The notes under the pieces: generated by a model
What the model was told of the DNA's origin: nothing
Seen by the model: only the letters and a program-made list of their open reading frames with translations
Database searches by the model: none
Translations under genes and position numbers: made by a program
Source of the DNA: JARLGU01 sp036504535
Lineage (GTDB): Bacteria > Armatimonadota > Armatimonadia > Armatimonadales > Capsulimonadaceae
DNA: 64,000 nucleotides
Assembly (NCBI GenBank): GCA_036504535.1
Contig: DASXUY010000064.1
Location: 62,001 to 126,000 of the forward strand
Direction of reading: 5' to 3'
In this document: piece by piece, positions 1 to 8,612 of the stretch
How positions within the stretch are numbered: position 1 is the first letter of the stretch
Layout of the letters: each line of letters starts with the position of its first letter

Positions 1-2
1 AT

Positions 3-248
3 ACGACTGATTCGACTACGAAGACAAACATGATCAACAGCGGTGCGTGGAGCGATGAAGGCACAGCGGGATATGTGCTTCCGGCGTCGGCGTCTCAGCC
101 TGCTGGCTGGGGAGCACTTCATGAGGCGTACAACGCGTCCACGAGTTTCTACATCTTCACCGCGAGTACGACACAATGGAACGGGCTGGTATCACCGTGG
201 AATAAGTCCGCCACCGTTTTCGCGTGGGTGCCGAGCCCGCACTCGTAG
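3..248 (+). CDS. C-terminal part of a DUF5648-type secreted protein (5' truncated by window edge)
   Basis: The frame is open from base 3 to the TAG at 246-248, so this is the last ~81 residues of a gene that starts before the window. The segment beginning TTDSTTKTNMINSG and continuing DEGTAGYVLP, then a second unit with WGALHEAYN and FYIFTASTTQWNGL, matches the repeat pattern of DUF5648 (FYTT...GY..EG.AGYV; LYR.YN....HFYT). That domain is usually C-terminal in secreted bacterial proteins, often attached to hydrolases. Nothing can be said about the rest of the protein. It converges on the minus-strand FecR-TPR gene, whose stop is only 21 bases away. The family call is by motif recognition, not a search. 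Confidence 0.6.
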   Translation, partial: TTDSTTKTNMINSGAWSDEGTAGYVLPASASQPAGWGALHEAYNASTSFYIFTASTTQWNGLVSPWNKSATVFAWVPSPHS

Positions 249-269
249 TTTGCCCGACCTATCGCCGCC

Positions 270-3200
270 CTAGAAGCTTAGGGCGGCGCCTACCTGTATT
301 GTGCGCTGACCGGTTTTGAGCTGTGTAAATTGAATCGAAGGCGTGTTAAAGACATTTAGCACAGAGCAATGAATGCGCATATCGCGCCGTATGTCTTTGG
401 CAATCTTCAGGTCGAGATAAGTCCTGGCCGGGTAGTCTGCCACATTCCCGACAAGCGTTCCAGAAACATCCGGCACAAACTCCCGGGTCATTACATGATC
501 CTCGTATCTCATTGCCGCTGAGACCCTCACTCCCGATCCGCGCTGATACTGGAGTTCTAGCGTAGCTTTCCGCCCGGCGGTATATGGAAGAGGCCCAGGT
601 GAAACATTATCATCAAATAGGATTACTTCGTCGGCAATCAGATTTGCATGGTTGGATGTAGTCGATGCGACAACGTAAAAGCTGGCAAAAAGACTATTCG
701 TAACTGGGTGTTGTACTCTAAGGCCTATTCCGTCATGGTAAACGCGTTCGGCTACAACCGTTGGCCGATATGGTTTTTGTGGCAAGGCATCTGAGAATGT
801 CAGCTTGCGACTTATCGTGTGGAAACCAAACGCCTTTACCGTAGTGGATCCGAAATTGTGCTCTACATCGAGTTCCGTAACGTCCGAATCTCTAGCCAGT
901 CCAAACGTAAAAGCGTCTGGCTCGACGGCAGCGAGGGCATTCTGCGGTGTCAGTGGTGAAAGAGTGGTTTCGTTTGCAAATCGCCCCGCCTGGAGCCTAA
1001 CTGCCGTATTGGTGTTACCGCGGTAGGACACCTGGAACCGTGGCATGAGAGTATCGCCACCGTAGGAAACATCGGTTGACGCGACCCATCGGTACTGGAA
1101 GTAAGCAATGTAGTCTACGGATGACGAAAGGCGCTGGCGCACCTCAGCATAGGCGTTATTGACGTTCTGAGAGTATCGGAGGGCATCGTGGATTGGTGCC
1201 CCTGGGTCCCAGTCAAAAAGCAAATCCCGATCAATCGCTATACTTTGCGGCGCACCAGAATAGCCGAGGGTGTAGGTTGGCACGAACTGATTTGAAGATG
1301 CCGTGCGCCAGTCCATTCGTACCTCGCTCGCGACGGTGTTCGTTTTCGACAGGATAGTTTTCACAGACTCAAAAGGATTTTTATAGCTGTCCGAGGTGTA
1401 CAGGCCCGTCACTGCCGCTTGTAGGAGCGTATTGTCATTCGGACGCTTAGCGTAAACGAAAGTCGCAACGTTGCCACTGGATGTTTGGCTTACAGTTGGC
1501 AGCCCTAACGCTGGCGGGAACGCCTGTTGACTGCGTTGATGGATCAGTCCCCCGACGATAGATGCACGGTCTGGAAGCTTTTGGTTAACAAAGCCAATGA
1601 GGTTTTCGGATCGCCCCACCCCGCGAGGCGTCATTCGGTTCAGCGAGTTGGTGTACTGAACGATGTCATGCTCGGTCCCATTGGCCAAGCGGTCGCGGTG
1701 GGACAGGCTGAACACGTCTGCAGCCCCGCCGGTTTCAGCGGCCAACTCCGTCTGCACGCCGCCTGGATAGAGACGGTCAGTTGAGCTTGGGTTGTCGATT
1801 AACGCTTGAGTAACGCCAGCGATTAAGTATTGAGCGTTCTTTTGACGCTGCGCATCGGGGAAAATCTCATATCCTTGCGAAATGCTTGATAGCTGAACTG
1901 AGGATGCTCCCGCAAGGCCGCTTCCTTGATTGGCACTTCCAAAGCGCATCATAGCAAGGCGGATTCGGGCGAGTCCATTGCTAGGATCTATAGCCAGAGC
2001 TTCACGGAACTCATTCGCAGCATTGGCGCTATACGCCCCGGATCCATTGCCAAAGGCGTATTCGTAAGCCTGGCCGAGGACGGCGTGATATTGAGCCACA
2101 TTTGGCGCGAGACGCACAGCCGACATGCCAGCGGAGATAGCGTCGTTGTACTTACCCTGATCGAGGTAAGTCTGACTTAGGCCGCAATACGCGAGCGCGC
2201 TTGTTGGGGATGTTCGAAGTGCTTCGCGGTATTCAAACGTCGCCGCCGTATAGTTGCGTGTGGCATAAAAGGCGTCCGCAAGCGCAGTATGGAGTTCGGC
2301 CGACTGCGGGTTGCCCGAAATGCTAGATTTCGCTAACTTGGCGGCCGCAGGTGCTGCGCCTTGCCTGATCTTCAGTCGAACCAGAGCAGCTTGCGCGGGT
2401 GTATATTTGGGAGCCAGTGCAAGGCAGTCCTGCAACTCTCGATCTGCGTGCGACAAGTCGCCTCGACCTATATCTGCCAGCGCGAGAATGTAGTGCGCCT
2501 CGGGGACCTTCGGGGCGAGCGCTACGGCAACAGCGGCGCAGGCAGATGCAGCATTGGGTTGCCCCGTCGCCAGGTACGCTTGAGCTTGCACAATGGTGCT
2601 TGCGACGTCGCGGGGATCCAGGCTTGTGGCAACACGCGCTTCTCGAGCAGCCTCGTCGAAGTTCGCGCGACTGAACTGAACCATGCTTAGCGCCGAATGA
2701 GCTGTCGGCGACAGCGGTGAGCGCTTCACCGCCTCACGAGCTTCAGAGAGCGCCGTTTCGGTATTGCCAGCGTCGGCGTCAAGCAGCGCTAGCCATGCCA
2801 GCGCTTGGCCAGTTGCTGCGGGCGATGATTTCGTGAGGGCAGTTAAGGTCGCCCGTGCTTCTGCTAAGCCGTTCGGCAGCCGTGCTTGCGAAATCCCAAT
2901 GACGAGATTGGCTTCGGGAGCAAGCGCTGGAGACGAACTTGCTTGGCGAGCCAGCAAAATAGCATCATTGAATCGGTTTGTGCGAAGTGCTGTCCAAGCT
3001 CTAAGCAGGCTCTGCTTCCGTATGTCAGTAATACGGGCGATTGTCTCAATCGCATCGTCCACGTGGTCGGCGTTCAGAAGTGCGCACGCCAGGCGCTCTA
3101 CAACTTCGGCGGAGGCCGGGGCGCGTGCGAGCACACGCTGATATCCGACTATCGCATCGTCATATCTTCCCGAATCCGATGCAATATCTGCCTTAGTTAA

Positions 3201-3971
3201 GTCCGCTAATGTATCGTTTGACGCAGACTTAAGCTCAGGAGTTCGGCTCGCAGCCAAATCGCGTGGAGATGGACTGCCTGGAGACGCATAATTGCGCTCG
3301 ATAAGGATCCGTGATCGGGATAGGTCCACCACCCATTCAAAGATCATATCGCCAGCTTGAATAGTTGCTGGCGCGGACGGAGCGGTACCGACTGCGGCCG
3401 CGCTTACTTGACCCTGGTTTACGGTCACGGCCCCAAGGTCGTTGGCGTAATCAACACTGCCTCGAACTACCAGGACTCGCGACGTACCGCCATCAGCAAA
3501 TACTGAAAACTCCGTGCCGCGAACGGAGATAAGCGCTGCCTCGGTCCATACTGTCCGACCTGGGCGTGAACGAACATAGACTTCGCCTGCTTTTACTTTG
3601 AACAGCTGGCCCTTGACGGCGGGAGCGTCATCCGAACCAGAAAGCATTACGGTCGTGGACTTGTTTAGGAATGCCTGTGATCCATCGCCGAACAAAAGAT
3701 TCGCGCGGCCATTTGGCCCCGTCGAGACGGTATCTCCCGCCGATAACCGTTGATGCTCTGTACACGAAACGGGCGCTGACGATGCCGTTCCAGTTATGAG
3801 TGAAACTGGCCCCGATTTCGCAATAAGCTGGGCGACGAGTTCGGCTGACGCGTGGCCAGGAGTGCCTAAGGCAACGCAAGCCACCACCATTAGAACACAA
3901 CGGTTTAGTTGTAACCGGTTTAGTATGCGAAAAACAACAGCAGTGTACAATTCGTCGCTTTCTTTAGACAT
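270..3971 (-). CDS. FecR domain - TPR array - outer-membrane beta-barrel fusion protein
   Basis: A 1,233-residue protein in three parts. Residues ~22-43 are a hydrophobic signal or anchor ending ASA. Residues ~44-200 look like a FecR domain: AGDTVSTGPNGRANLLFGDGS, then GEVYVRSRPG and ISVRGTEFSVFADGGTSRVLVVRGSV. Residues ~255-690 are a long run of TPR units rich in A-L-x-x-x-P and LA..Y...G patterns. The last ~490 residues alternate polar and hydrophobic strands and resemble the end of a TonB-dependent barrel (TYLDLKIAKDI, SVLNVFNTPSIQF), finishing with a terminal Phe as expected for BAM-inserted barrels. FecR domains normally sit in sigma regulators or surface TPR proteins, so the barrel is unusual. 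No plug domain or TonB box is evident. The role is unknown; a surface assembly or secretion scaffold is possible. No gene partner on its strand within 1.2 kb. Confidence 0.75.
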   Translation of the reverse strand: MSKESDELYTAVVFRILNRLQLNRCVLMVVACVALGTPGHASAELVAQLIAKSGPVSLITGTASSAPVSCTEHQRLSAGDTVSTGPNGRANLLFGDGSQAFLNKSTTVMLSGSDDAPAVKGQLFKVKAGEVYVRSRPGRTVWTEAALISVRGTEFSVFADGGTSRVLVVRGSVDYANDLGAVTVNQGQVSAAAVGTAPSAPATIQAGDMIFEWVVDLSRSRILIERNYASPGSPSPRDLAASRTPELKSASNDTLADLTKADIASDSGRYDDAIVGYQRVLARAPASAEVVERLACALLNADHVDDAIETIARITDIRKQSLLRAWTALRTNRFNDAILLARQASSSPALAPEANLVIGISQARLPNGLAEARATLTALTKSSPAATGQALAWLALLDADAGNTETALSEAREAVKRSPLSPTAHSALSMVQFSRANFDEAAREARVATSLDPRDVASTIVQAQAYLATGQPNAASACAAVAVALAPKVPEAHYILALADIGRGDLSHADRELQDCLALAPKYTPAQAALVRLKIRQGAAPAAAKLAKSSISGNPQSAELHTALADAFYATRNYTAATFEYREALRTSPTSALAYCGLSQTYLDQGKYNDAISAGMSAVRLAPNVAQYHAVLGQAYEYAFGNGSGAYSANAANEFREALAIDPSNGLARIRLAMMRFGSANQGSGLAGASSVQLSSISQGYEIFPDAQRQKNAQYLIAGVTQALIDNPSSTDRLYPGGVQTELAAETGGAADVFSLSHRDRLANGTEHDIVQYTNSLNRMTPRGVGRSENLIGFVNQKLPDRASIVGGLIHQRSQQAFPPALGLPTVSQTSSGNVATFVYAKRPNDNTLLQAAVTGLYTSDSYKNPFESVKTILSKTNTVASEVRMDWRTASSNQFVPTYTLGYSGAPQSIAIDRDLLFDWDPGAPIHDALRYSQNVNNAYAEVRQRLSSSVDYIAYFQYRWVASTDVSYGGDTLMPRFQVSYRGNTNTAVRLQAGRFANETTLSPLTPQNALAAVEPDAFTFGLARDSDVTELDVEHNFGSTTVKAFGFHTISRKLTFSDALPQKPYRPTVVAERVYHDGIGLRVQHPVTNSLFASFYVVASTTSNHANLIADEVILFDDNVSPGPLPYTAGRKATLELQYQRGSGVRVSAAMRYEDHVMTREFVPDVSGTLVGNVADYPARTYLDLKIAKDIRRDMRIHCSVLNVFNTPSIQFTQLKTGQRTIQVGAALSF

Positions 3972-4869
3972 CGAACAGCGTCACATAATTCGGAAAAGGA
4001 AGCATAATGTCGATTAACTACTAGTTTACCGCTTTCCTGCTAGGTGCAACTCATTTGTCGTCATTATCCGCTAAACTGGGGAACAATTTGTTAGCGGCCA
4101 ATCGGGTCAGTTGCAGGTTTCGGCATCGGTTGAGTGAGATCGGTAAACAAGGCGCAGCTACTCTATTGCCTGGGCTACCTGCTGGGCTAAGTATTAAGGT
4201 CGTCGCCGTTTCCCATATGAGCTCTCTCCCGGATGAGACAGGTTGCCGTATTCTCATCGAATTTGTATCGTGCTGAAATGCGCTCCCAATGTTTGCTGCC
4301 AAACAGCCGAAACACCGCTGTTTAGGAAATTGACATAATTAGCCTGTCCGGCAATAATCTCCATAGCTAATGGCGAGATACGTTGTATGGACAGTTCACT
4401 TCGGAATTGCTTCCCGACGCAAATAACGGGCCGCTTGGCCTCGTTTCGGTCTGGCGGAGGAGACGAGGATCGAACCCGACCATTCTCTCTGTTCAAAACG
4501 GCGCATCTTCAGCCGCCGCATCCCTTTCGCCTTGTTACCACAGAATACCGGATATCGGTTGGCGGGTGGCTTGGCCTGAAGGCAGCATCGAACCATAGTA
4601 CGATCTGCCACGGAGGTATTTGGGCTCGGTGCTCCACTGCCGTATGCTCGTAGCACGTGGGAAGTGCACATCAAATCCTGTGGAACCTTCGACCGGCGAT
4701 ACGCTTCTATACCTAAGAAGACGCCCACGCCGACTGCCGTCTCTTCACGGCGGCGAATCCTTTCGCCCCCGTCCGGATCGCACTGTCCTGGCTGATGGTG
4801 GCAGACGTCCGGTCATCTGTAGTAACGCAGAGCGGATCTGTAACGATGCGCCATTGGCGCCTCATGGAG
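3972..4869. other. Non-coding, apparently decayed DNA
   Basis: I see no convincing gene here. Short open frames exist on both strands but have no family pattern, ribosome-binding site or codon coherence. Two minus-strand segments near 4503-4536 and 4741-4772 resemble each other (both contain GGCGAAAGG followed by a G/C-rich stretch and TGAAGA), suggesting an old internal duplication. A 4451-4480 minus-strand segment looks like the 3' end of a tRNA but lacks the 5' half. A hairpin (GGCAG/CTGCC, with ATCG/CGAT) lies at 4581-4609. The promoter of the FecR-TPR gene should lie close to 3972-4040, but I cannot pick out a consensus one. Confidence 0.5.
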
Positions 4870-5195
4870 AAGTATCGCACAAGTCGATGTTGATTTTCAG
4901 AGCCACCGATTTTGCCAGCCCCAACCGTATTGCATTGTCCGGCAACCAGCTACACATGGCCGACATAGAGCGAGACTGGATGCGCGTTTTCATCCCCAAC
5001 CGATAGCGGCAAGCAATATGGCCCTCTAGCAGGCATACCATCGAGCACGACGCTAAACGAGTTGTGACTCACCTCTCCGGTATCTCGATGAGCCCATCTC
5101 GAAATTGGCTTGCCGCCGCGCGTGATGGTGGCGCTAATGACGCCATCGCGACTCGATGTTCCATGCAACGTCATCGCTCATGAGCCCGACACGCG
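4870..5195 (-). pseudogene. Relic of a sialate O-acetylesterase-like gene (N-terminal part)
   Basis: Read on the minus strand, the frame gives LHGTSSRDGVISATITRGGK, then SFSVVLDGMPARGPYCLPLS, then VSLYVGHVCSW and LGLAKSV. This follows the N-terminal region of SIAE/DUF303-type acetylesterases: GTA.PG..V.V....., W.V.L..MPAGGPY.L......., VLVGDVWLCSGQSNM..GLAKSV. The catalytic SGQSNM block has been replaced (CSWLPDNAIR), there is no start region, and the stop follows within ~30 residues, so the SGNH hydrolase body is gone. It is best read as a decayed fragment. Its strand matches the flanking hydrolase genes, which suggests the hydrolase cluster once extended here. It could also be a spurious open frame, but the ordered match across ~70 residues argues against that. 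Confidence 0.5.
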
Positions 5196-5240
5196 CCGTT
5201 GACGAACTTGCCCTTCTTGGGGCCAGAGAGTATGTTCATA

Positions 5241-7181
5241 CTATGCGCCACTCTTGCGGCGGAGCGCAGTCAGAGCCGGTACTGGTGCTTCGCAGATGCA
5301 GGCGGCCGTCTCGCGAGCGTTGACAAGCAACTCGACTCCATTGGCATAGCGGGTCACAAACAGATCATGCTCGATCTCGACTACATCGTCCAGATCGACT
5401 TCGATAAGGTCCCCGTGTTCGATACAACAAAGACGGTAGGCCTCGCGGGAAAACTCTTCGACCTCGCCATAGGTTGGTCTGGCGTGGTTCTTCTTCGCGG
5501 GGCGAGCCGACACCTCGATGAACGGCATTGCGCCCCACGCCAGCGATCGTAGCGCACCCACCTTTCCATCAGACGAGTCGTTGCTGCGGCTGAAGCGAAC
5601 GCTGTTATGGAGAACGACGGGCAGGAACGGCACGACTTCATCGACATATTTATGGCCGAAATCCGTAAACCCATCCATCCATGACGCCCTATCGTCGATA
5701 TAGACACCGTCCATCAGATCGAAATAAGCGCCAAAAGCGACCTCCGTCGACAGGGTACCGAAAAGATCCCGAGTGAACTGCATGATATCTCGGACACCTG
5801 CGATATAGTGCTGTCGGTCCGCAGGGTGATCGGGAGAGTGGCAAGTATTGAACGCCGCCAGCGCATCTATATAGTAATGCCCGTCAATACCGAGATCTTT
5901 CATTCGCGTGTAGTCTCGGCGCACATGGCGCATTGCGGGGATCGGGCACATTCGCCAGTTGAACCCGCCGCTCCAGGGAATATTGCGCCATCGCGAGCCG
6001 TCGCGCAATACAAGGCCATCGTCGGGACAGAAGTCGTCCCCAATTTCATAACTGTCGAGCGCGTTGTCGTGCACCGAGATGATCATTCCATTCTCATTGC
6101 CCCATGTAATGAGGGACCGCAACTCGGCTTCTCCGCCCTCGAGCGGGTTTACTGGAAAACGTGACGGATAGCGGCCATCATGGCCCTCGTGGTTCCAGCC
6201 AACCAGTTCTACCGTGATGCCTTCTATCCCGTCAGAACGCATCTCCGCCAGGATCGCACTTGCTTCGACGAACGACGCTGCCGATTGATATTCCCCGCGA
6301 CCGTCTAGACTTGGCGTTTTGCCTCCTTGAAAGATCTTCATGAGGAATCCACGGGCAAATTGTTCGATCTTCGGATGCCTAGAATACTTCTGCCGCCAAG
6401 TCTGCAGACCGCGTTCTTCTCGTAGAAAGCTACGGTAACAGCGTGCGAACTCGGCCCATCCGCTTGACGACGGCTTCAGGAGAAAGTAGCGAACGGTGCG
6501 ATCTCCGGGTATTCGCTCGTCTGTGTGATCCCAGCGGTAGACGAGACCGATGTGTACGCTGTATTCGGCGTCTTCGTCAAAATGCGACCGCACGACGGCT
6601 TCGGCGTCGCAATCGCCCCCCGTGACGACCGCGCACCAGGCCAGGGAGTTGCGCTTAATGCCGACGCAGTTGAAGTTACTTCGCAAAGCCCATTGATCTT
6701 GCCGGGCATAGAGCGCAAAGCGCTCGGTACGACTGACGCTATGGCTGAACCGGTGCAAAGCTCCCGCGAGACATGGAAGAAGCAAGTAGCCGTCCTCCCC
6801 GCTTTTGGCGGCGGAAAAGCCGGGCAACAAGTCGAGTCGCATCAGGCGAGCACACGATAGGTCATGTTCCAGCAATGAATCGTCCGCAATGGAAACGTCA
6901 ATGGCAGTAGCATCTGGCCGATTCGTTCCGCGGACAGTGAATGATATGACCGTGCCTATGAAAGGGATATCGACGCGGCACGGCAACGTCCAGCCCCGTT
7001 CGTTCTCCTCGGCGCCACGCCAATCAACGATCACTGGCCACCATTCCTCACGGGCTTCGAGAGTGTTATAAAGCTGACACATCGCGATTTTCGAGACGCC
7101 GACCTCATTGAGCCAACCGGGGCCTTGAAAAACTAGGCTGTTTTCACCAAGGCTGGTGACATGCCGTAAGGAAGTTAACAT
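5241..7181 (-). CDS. Uncharacterised TIM-barrel glycoside hydrolase-like protein (DUF5696-like)
   Basis: A 646-residue protein with no signal peptide, so probably cytoplasmic. The N-terminal ~210 residues look like a beta-sandwich; the middle contains a (beta/alpha)8-type core with GITVELVGWNHEGHDGRYPS, MIISVHDNALDSYEIG, IDGHYYIDALAAF and STEVAFGAYFDLMDGVYIDD, with several acidic residues at predicted strand ends. The style (YR.FL..ERGL, then a strand ending with Asp/Glu) recalls DUF5696 proteins and the GH101/GH129 type of barrel, but I cannot assign a family. The start has a good ribosome-binding site (AAGGA, 8 bases before ATG). It follows the GntR/LacI-type regulator gene on the same strand after a 194-base gap, so that regulator is the likely controller. 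The substrate is unknown. Confidence 0.55.
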   Translation of the reverse strand: MLTSLRHVTSLGENSLVFQGPGWLNEVGVSKIAMCQLYNTLEAREEWWPVIVDWRGAEENERGWTLPCRVDIPFIGTVISFTVRGTNRPDATAIDVSIADDSLLEHDLSCARLMRLDLLPGFSAAKSGEDGYLLLPCLAGALHRFSHSVSRTERFALYARQDQWALRSNFNCVGIKRNSLAWCAVVTGGDCDAEAVVRSHFDEDAEYSVHIGLVYRWDHTDERIPGDRTVRYFLLKPSSSGWAEFARCYRSFLREERGLQTWRQKYSRHPKIEQFARGFLMKIFQGGKTPSLDGRGEYQSAASFVEASAILAEMRSDGIEGITVELVGWNHEGHDGRYPSRFPVNPLEGGEAELRSLITWGNENGMIISVHDNALDSYEIGDDFCPDDGLVLRDGSRWRNIPWSGGFNWRMCPIPAMRHVRRDYTRMKDLGIDGHYYIDALAAFNTCHSPDHPADRQHYIAGVRDIMQFTRDLFGTLSTEVAFGAYFDLMDGVYIDDRASWMDGFTDFGHKYVDEVVPFLPVVLHNSVRFSRSNDSSDGKVGALRSLAWGAMPFIEVSARPAKKNHARPTYGEVEEFSREAYRLCCIEHGDLIEVDLDDVVEIEHDLFVTRYANGVELLVNARETAACICEAPVPALTALRRKSGA

Positions 7182-7207
7182 ATTATTCGTCCTTGTGATT
7201 TGTTGAA

Positions 7208-7230
7208 GCAGGTCAAATTCTTCTACCTGC
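7208..7230 (-). promoter_or_regulatory. Inverted repeat in the leader of the DUF5696-like gene
   Basis: GCAGGT (7208-7213) and ACCTGC (7225-7230) form a 6-bp inverted repeat separated by 11 bases, 27 bases upstream of the start at 7181. It could be an operator for the neighbouring GntR/LacI-type regulator or a small hairpin in the mRNA leader. I see only a weak possible promoter upstream (TTGCAA-17-TATTTC). Confidence 0.3.
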
Positions 7231-7375
7231 GAAATATCGACTAAACATAACTATTGCAATCTATCATGCGAAATTAGGATTGCTTATTCTGATCCGGAGC
7301 CCCCTATACCTGGATCGCAAGACTCTATCGGTTCAATGGTGACGAGTCTTCCCCACACCACACGGTCCTGGGGGA

Positions 7376-8599
7376 TTAGTCGGGCGCGAACCGCGACCGT
7401 ATCGGCATCGAGAACGCGGACGACGAAGTTGAGGCGCGCGCCACAAGTTCCGATTGGAGGCTGACGCGCCGGCTTCGAATGTTTTTAGAGAATGCATCGT
7501 AAAGGATATCGACAGCAGTCGCCCCGAGGTCCTGCATCGGCGGTCGCATGGTGGAGAGGCCCTTCTCTCGCGAGCCGGGAACATCGTCGAAGCCGATGAC
7601 GCGTACGTGATGCCCAACAACGAGCCCGAACTCAATCAGGGCCTTCCACGCCCCGAGTGCGACGTAGTCATTTGCGCCGATAACCCCCGTAGGTTGATGT
7701 TGCGGAAGCAGCGATTTCATTGCATGGTAACCAGCGTCAAACTGCGAAAGCTCTTCAGCAGTTGCACTTTCGGACAGGACGGGCGTGCGGATAAGCGCAT
7801 TTGGGGGGAGTCCGTAGTCAGCAATGGCCAGACGACAGCCGTCTTCTCGCAATTTCGACCATGGGGCATCTTTAGACTGAGTACCGCAAAACGCAATTGA
7901 TCGGCAGCCGCGCTCGAGGAGATGGATAGCCGCCTCGTATCCCGCGGCGATATTGTCGTGACACACATTCAGCGTCGGTGACGGGGTTTCATACGACGAG
8001 ACAATGACGGATGGCACAGCAGCACAACGGGTAGTCGAAACAATGTGGGAGAGTTCCGAAATTGTTAGCTCCGTCGCGACGTGGATGATTGCGTTGCATC
8101 CCTCGCGGATCAGAGCTTCACTGACTTCGGCAGCTTCGGGAAGCTGACTACGAAGCACCCTCTCCGAACTTACAGTGGCCCCGCCTGATTTGGAAAACGT
8201 CCCTTCAATCGTCGAGACTATTGCCTGACCGATTGCCCCGCCGATATAATTGACGATTCCCAGGATGGAAATATCGACCCGAGCCTTGTCCGAAGTACTA
8301 TCTATGGCCAATTTTGAACCCACACGCCCGAGGGTGCATGCTTCGCTCGATTTCTCGGCAACAAACGTACCTTTGCGGCCCTCTGCGTAGAGTAGGCCTT
8401 CGTCCAACAAGGTCGACATCGCTTTCTGTATGGTTATGACGTCAACTCCATATTCTTTGGCCAGGTCACGGCGACTTGGAAGGGCCGAACCCGGTGACCA
8501 TTGTCCGGACCGGAGTCGTTGCCTTAAGTCCGCTTCAATCCTCCGATAAGCCGGAGCAGGGCGTTCATGTCTAAAGTTACGTAGTCTATTTGAAATCAT
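7376..8599 (-). CDS. GntR-family transcriptional regulator with LacI-type sugar-binding domain
   Basis: A 407-residue one-component regulator. Residues ~14-80 are a GntR winged helix: PAYRRIEADLRQRLRSGQW..GSALPSRRDLAKEYGVDVITIQKAMSTLLDEGLLYAEGRKGTFVA. Residues ~108-395 are a periplasmic-binding-protein-like sensor of the LacI/GalR kind, with CRSIAFCGTQ, a GVIGANDYVALGAWKAL segment and VIGFDDVPG near the end. This GntR-LacI arrangement is that of AraR. It lies 13 bases downstream of the 8613-10610 hydrolase-like gene and is probably co-transcribed with it, then followed by the DUF5696-like gene, so its ligand is probably a sugar released by one of these enzymes. The strand and neighbours differ from the second regulator of this class at 10820. 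Confidence 0.9.
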   Translation of the reverse strand: MISNRLRNFRHERPAPAYRRIEADLRQRLRSGQWSPGSALPSRRDLAKEYGVDVITIQKAMSTLLDEGLLYAEGRKGTFVAEKSSEACTLGRVGSKLAIDSTSDKARVDISILGIVNYIGGAIGQAIVSTIEGTFSKSGGATVSSERVLRSQLPEAAEVSEALIREGCNAIIHVATELTISELSHIVSTTRCAAVPSVIVSSYETPSPTLNVCHDNIAAGYEAAIHLLERGCRSIAFCGTQSKDAPWSKLREDGCRLAIADYGLPPNALIRTPVLSESATAEELSQFDAGYHAMKSLLPQHQPTGVIGANDYVALGAWKALIEFGLVVGHHVRVIGFDDVPGSREKGLSTMRPPMQDLGATAVDILYDAFSKNIRSRRVSLQSELVARASTSSSAFSMPIRSRFAPD

Positions 8600-8612
8600 A
8601 ATCCCGATTTTT

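Noticed and set aside
4451..4480. tRNA-like 3' end on the minus strand (GGTTCGATCC followed by a stem and CCA)
   Set aside because: No matching 5' acceptor strand, D-arm or anticodon arm can be folded upstream; the T-stem itself pairs poorly. At best a decayed fragment or chance.
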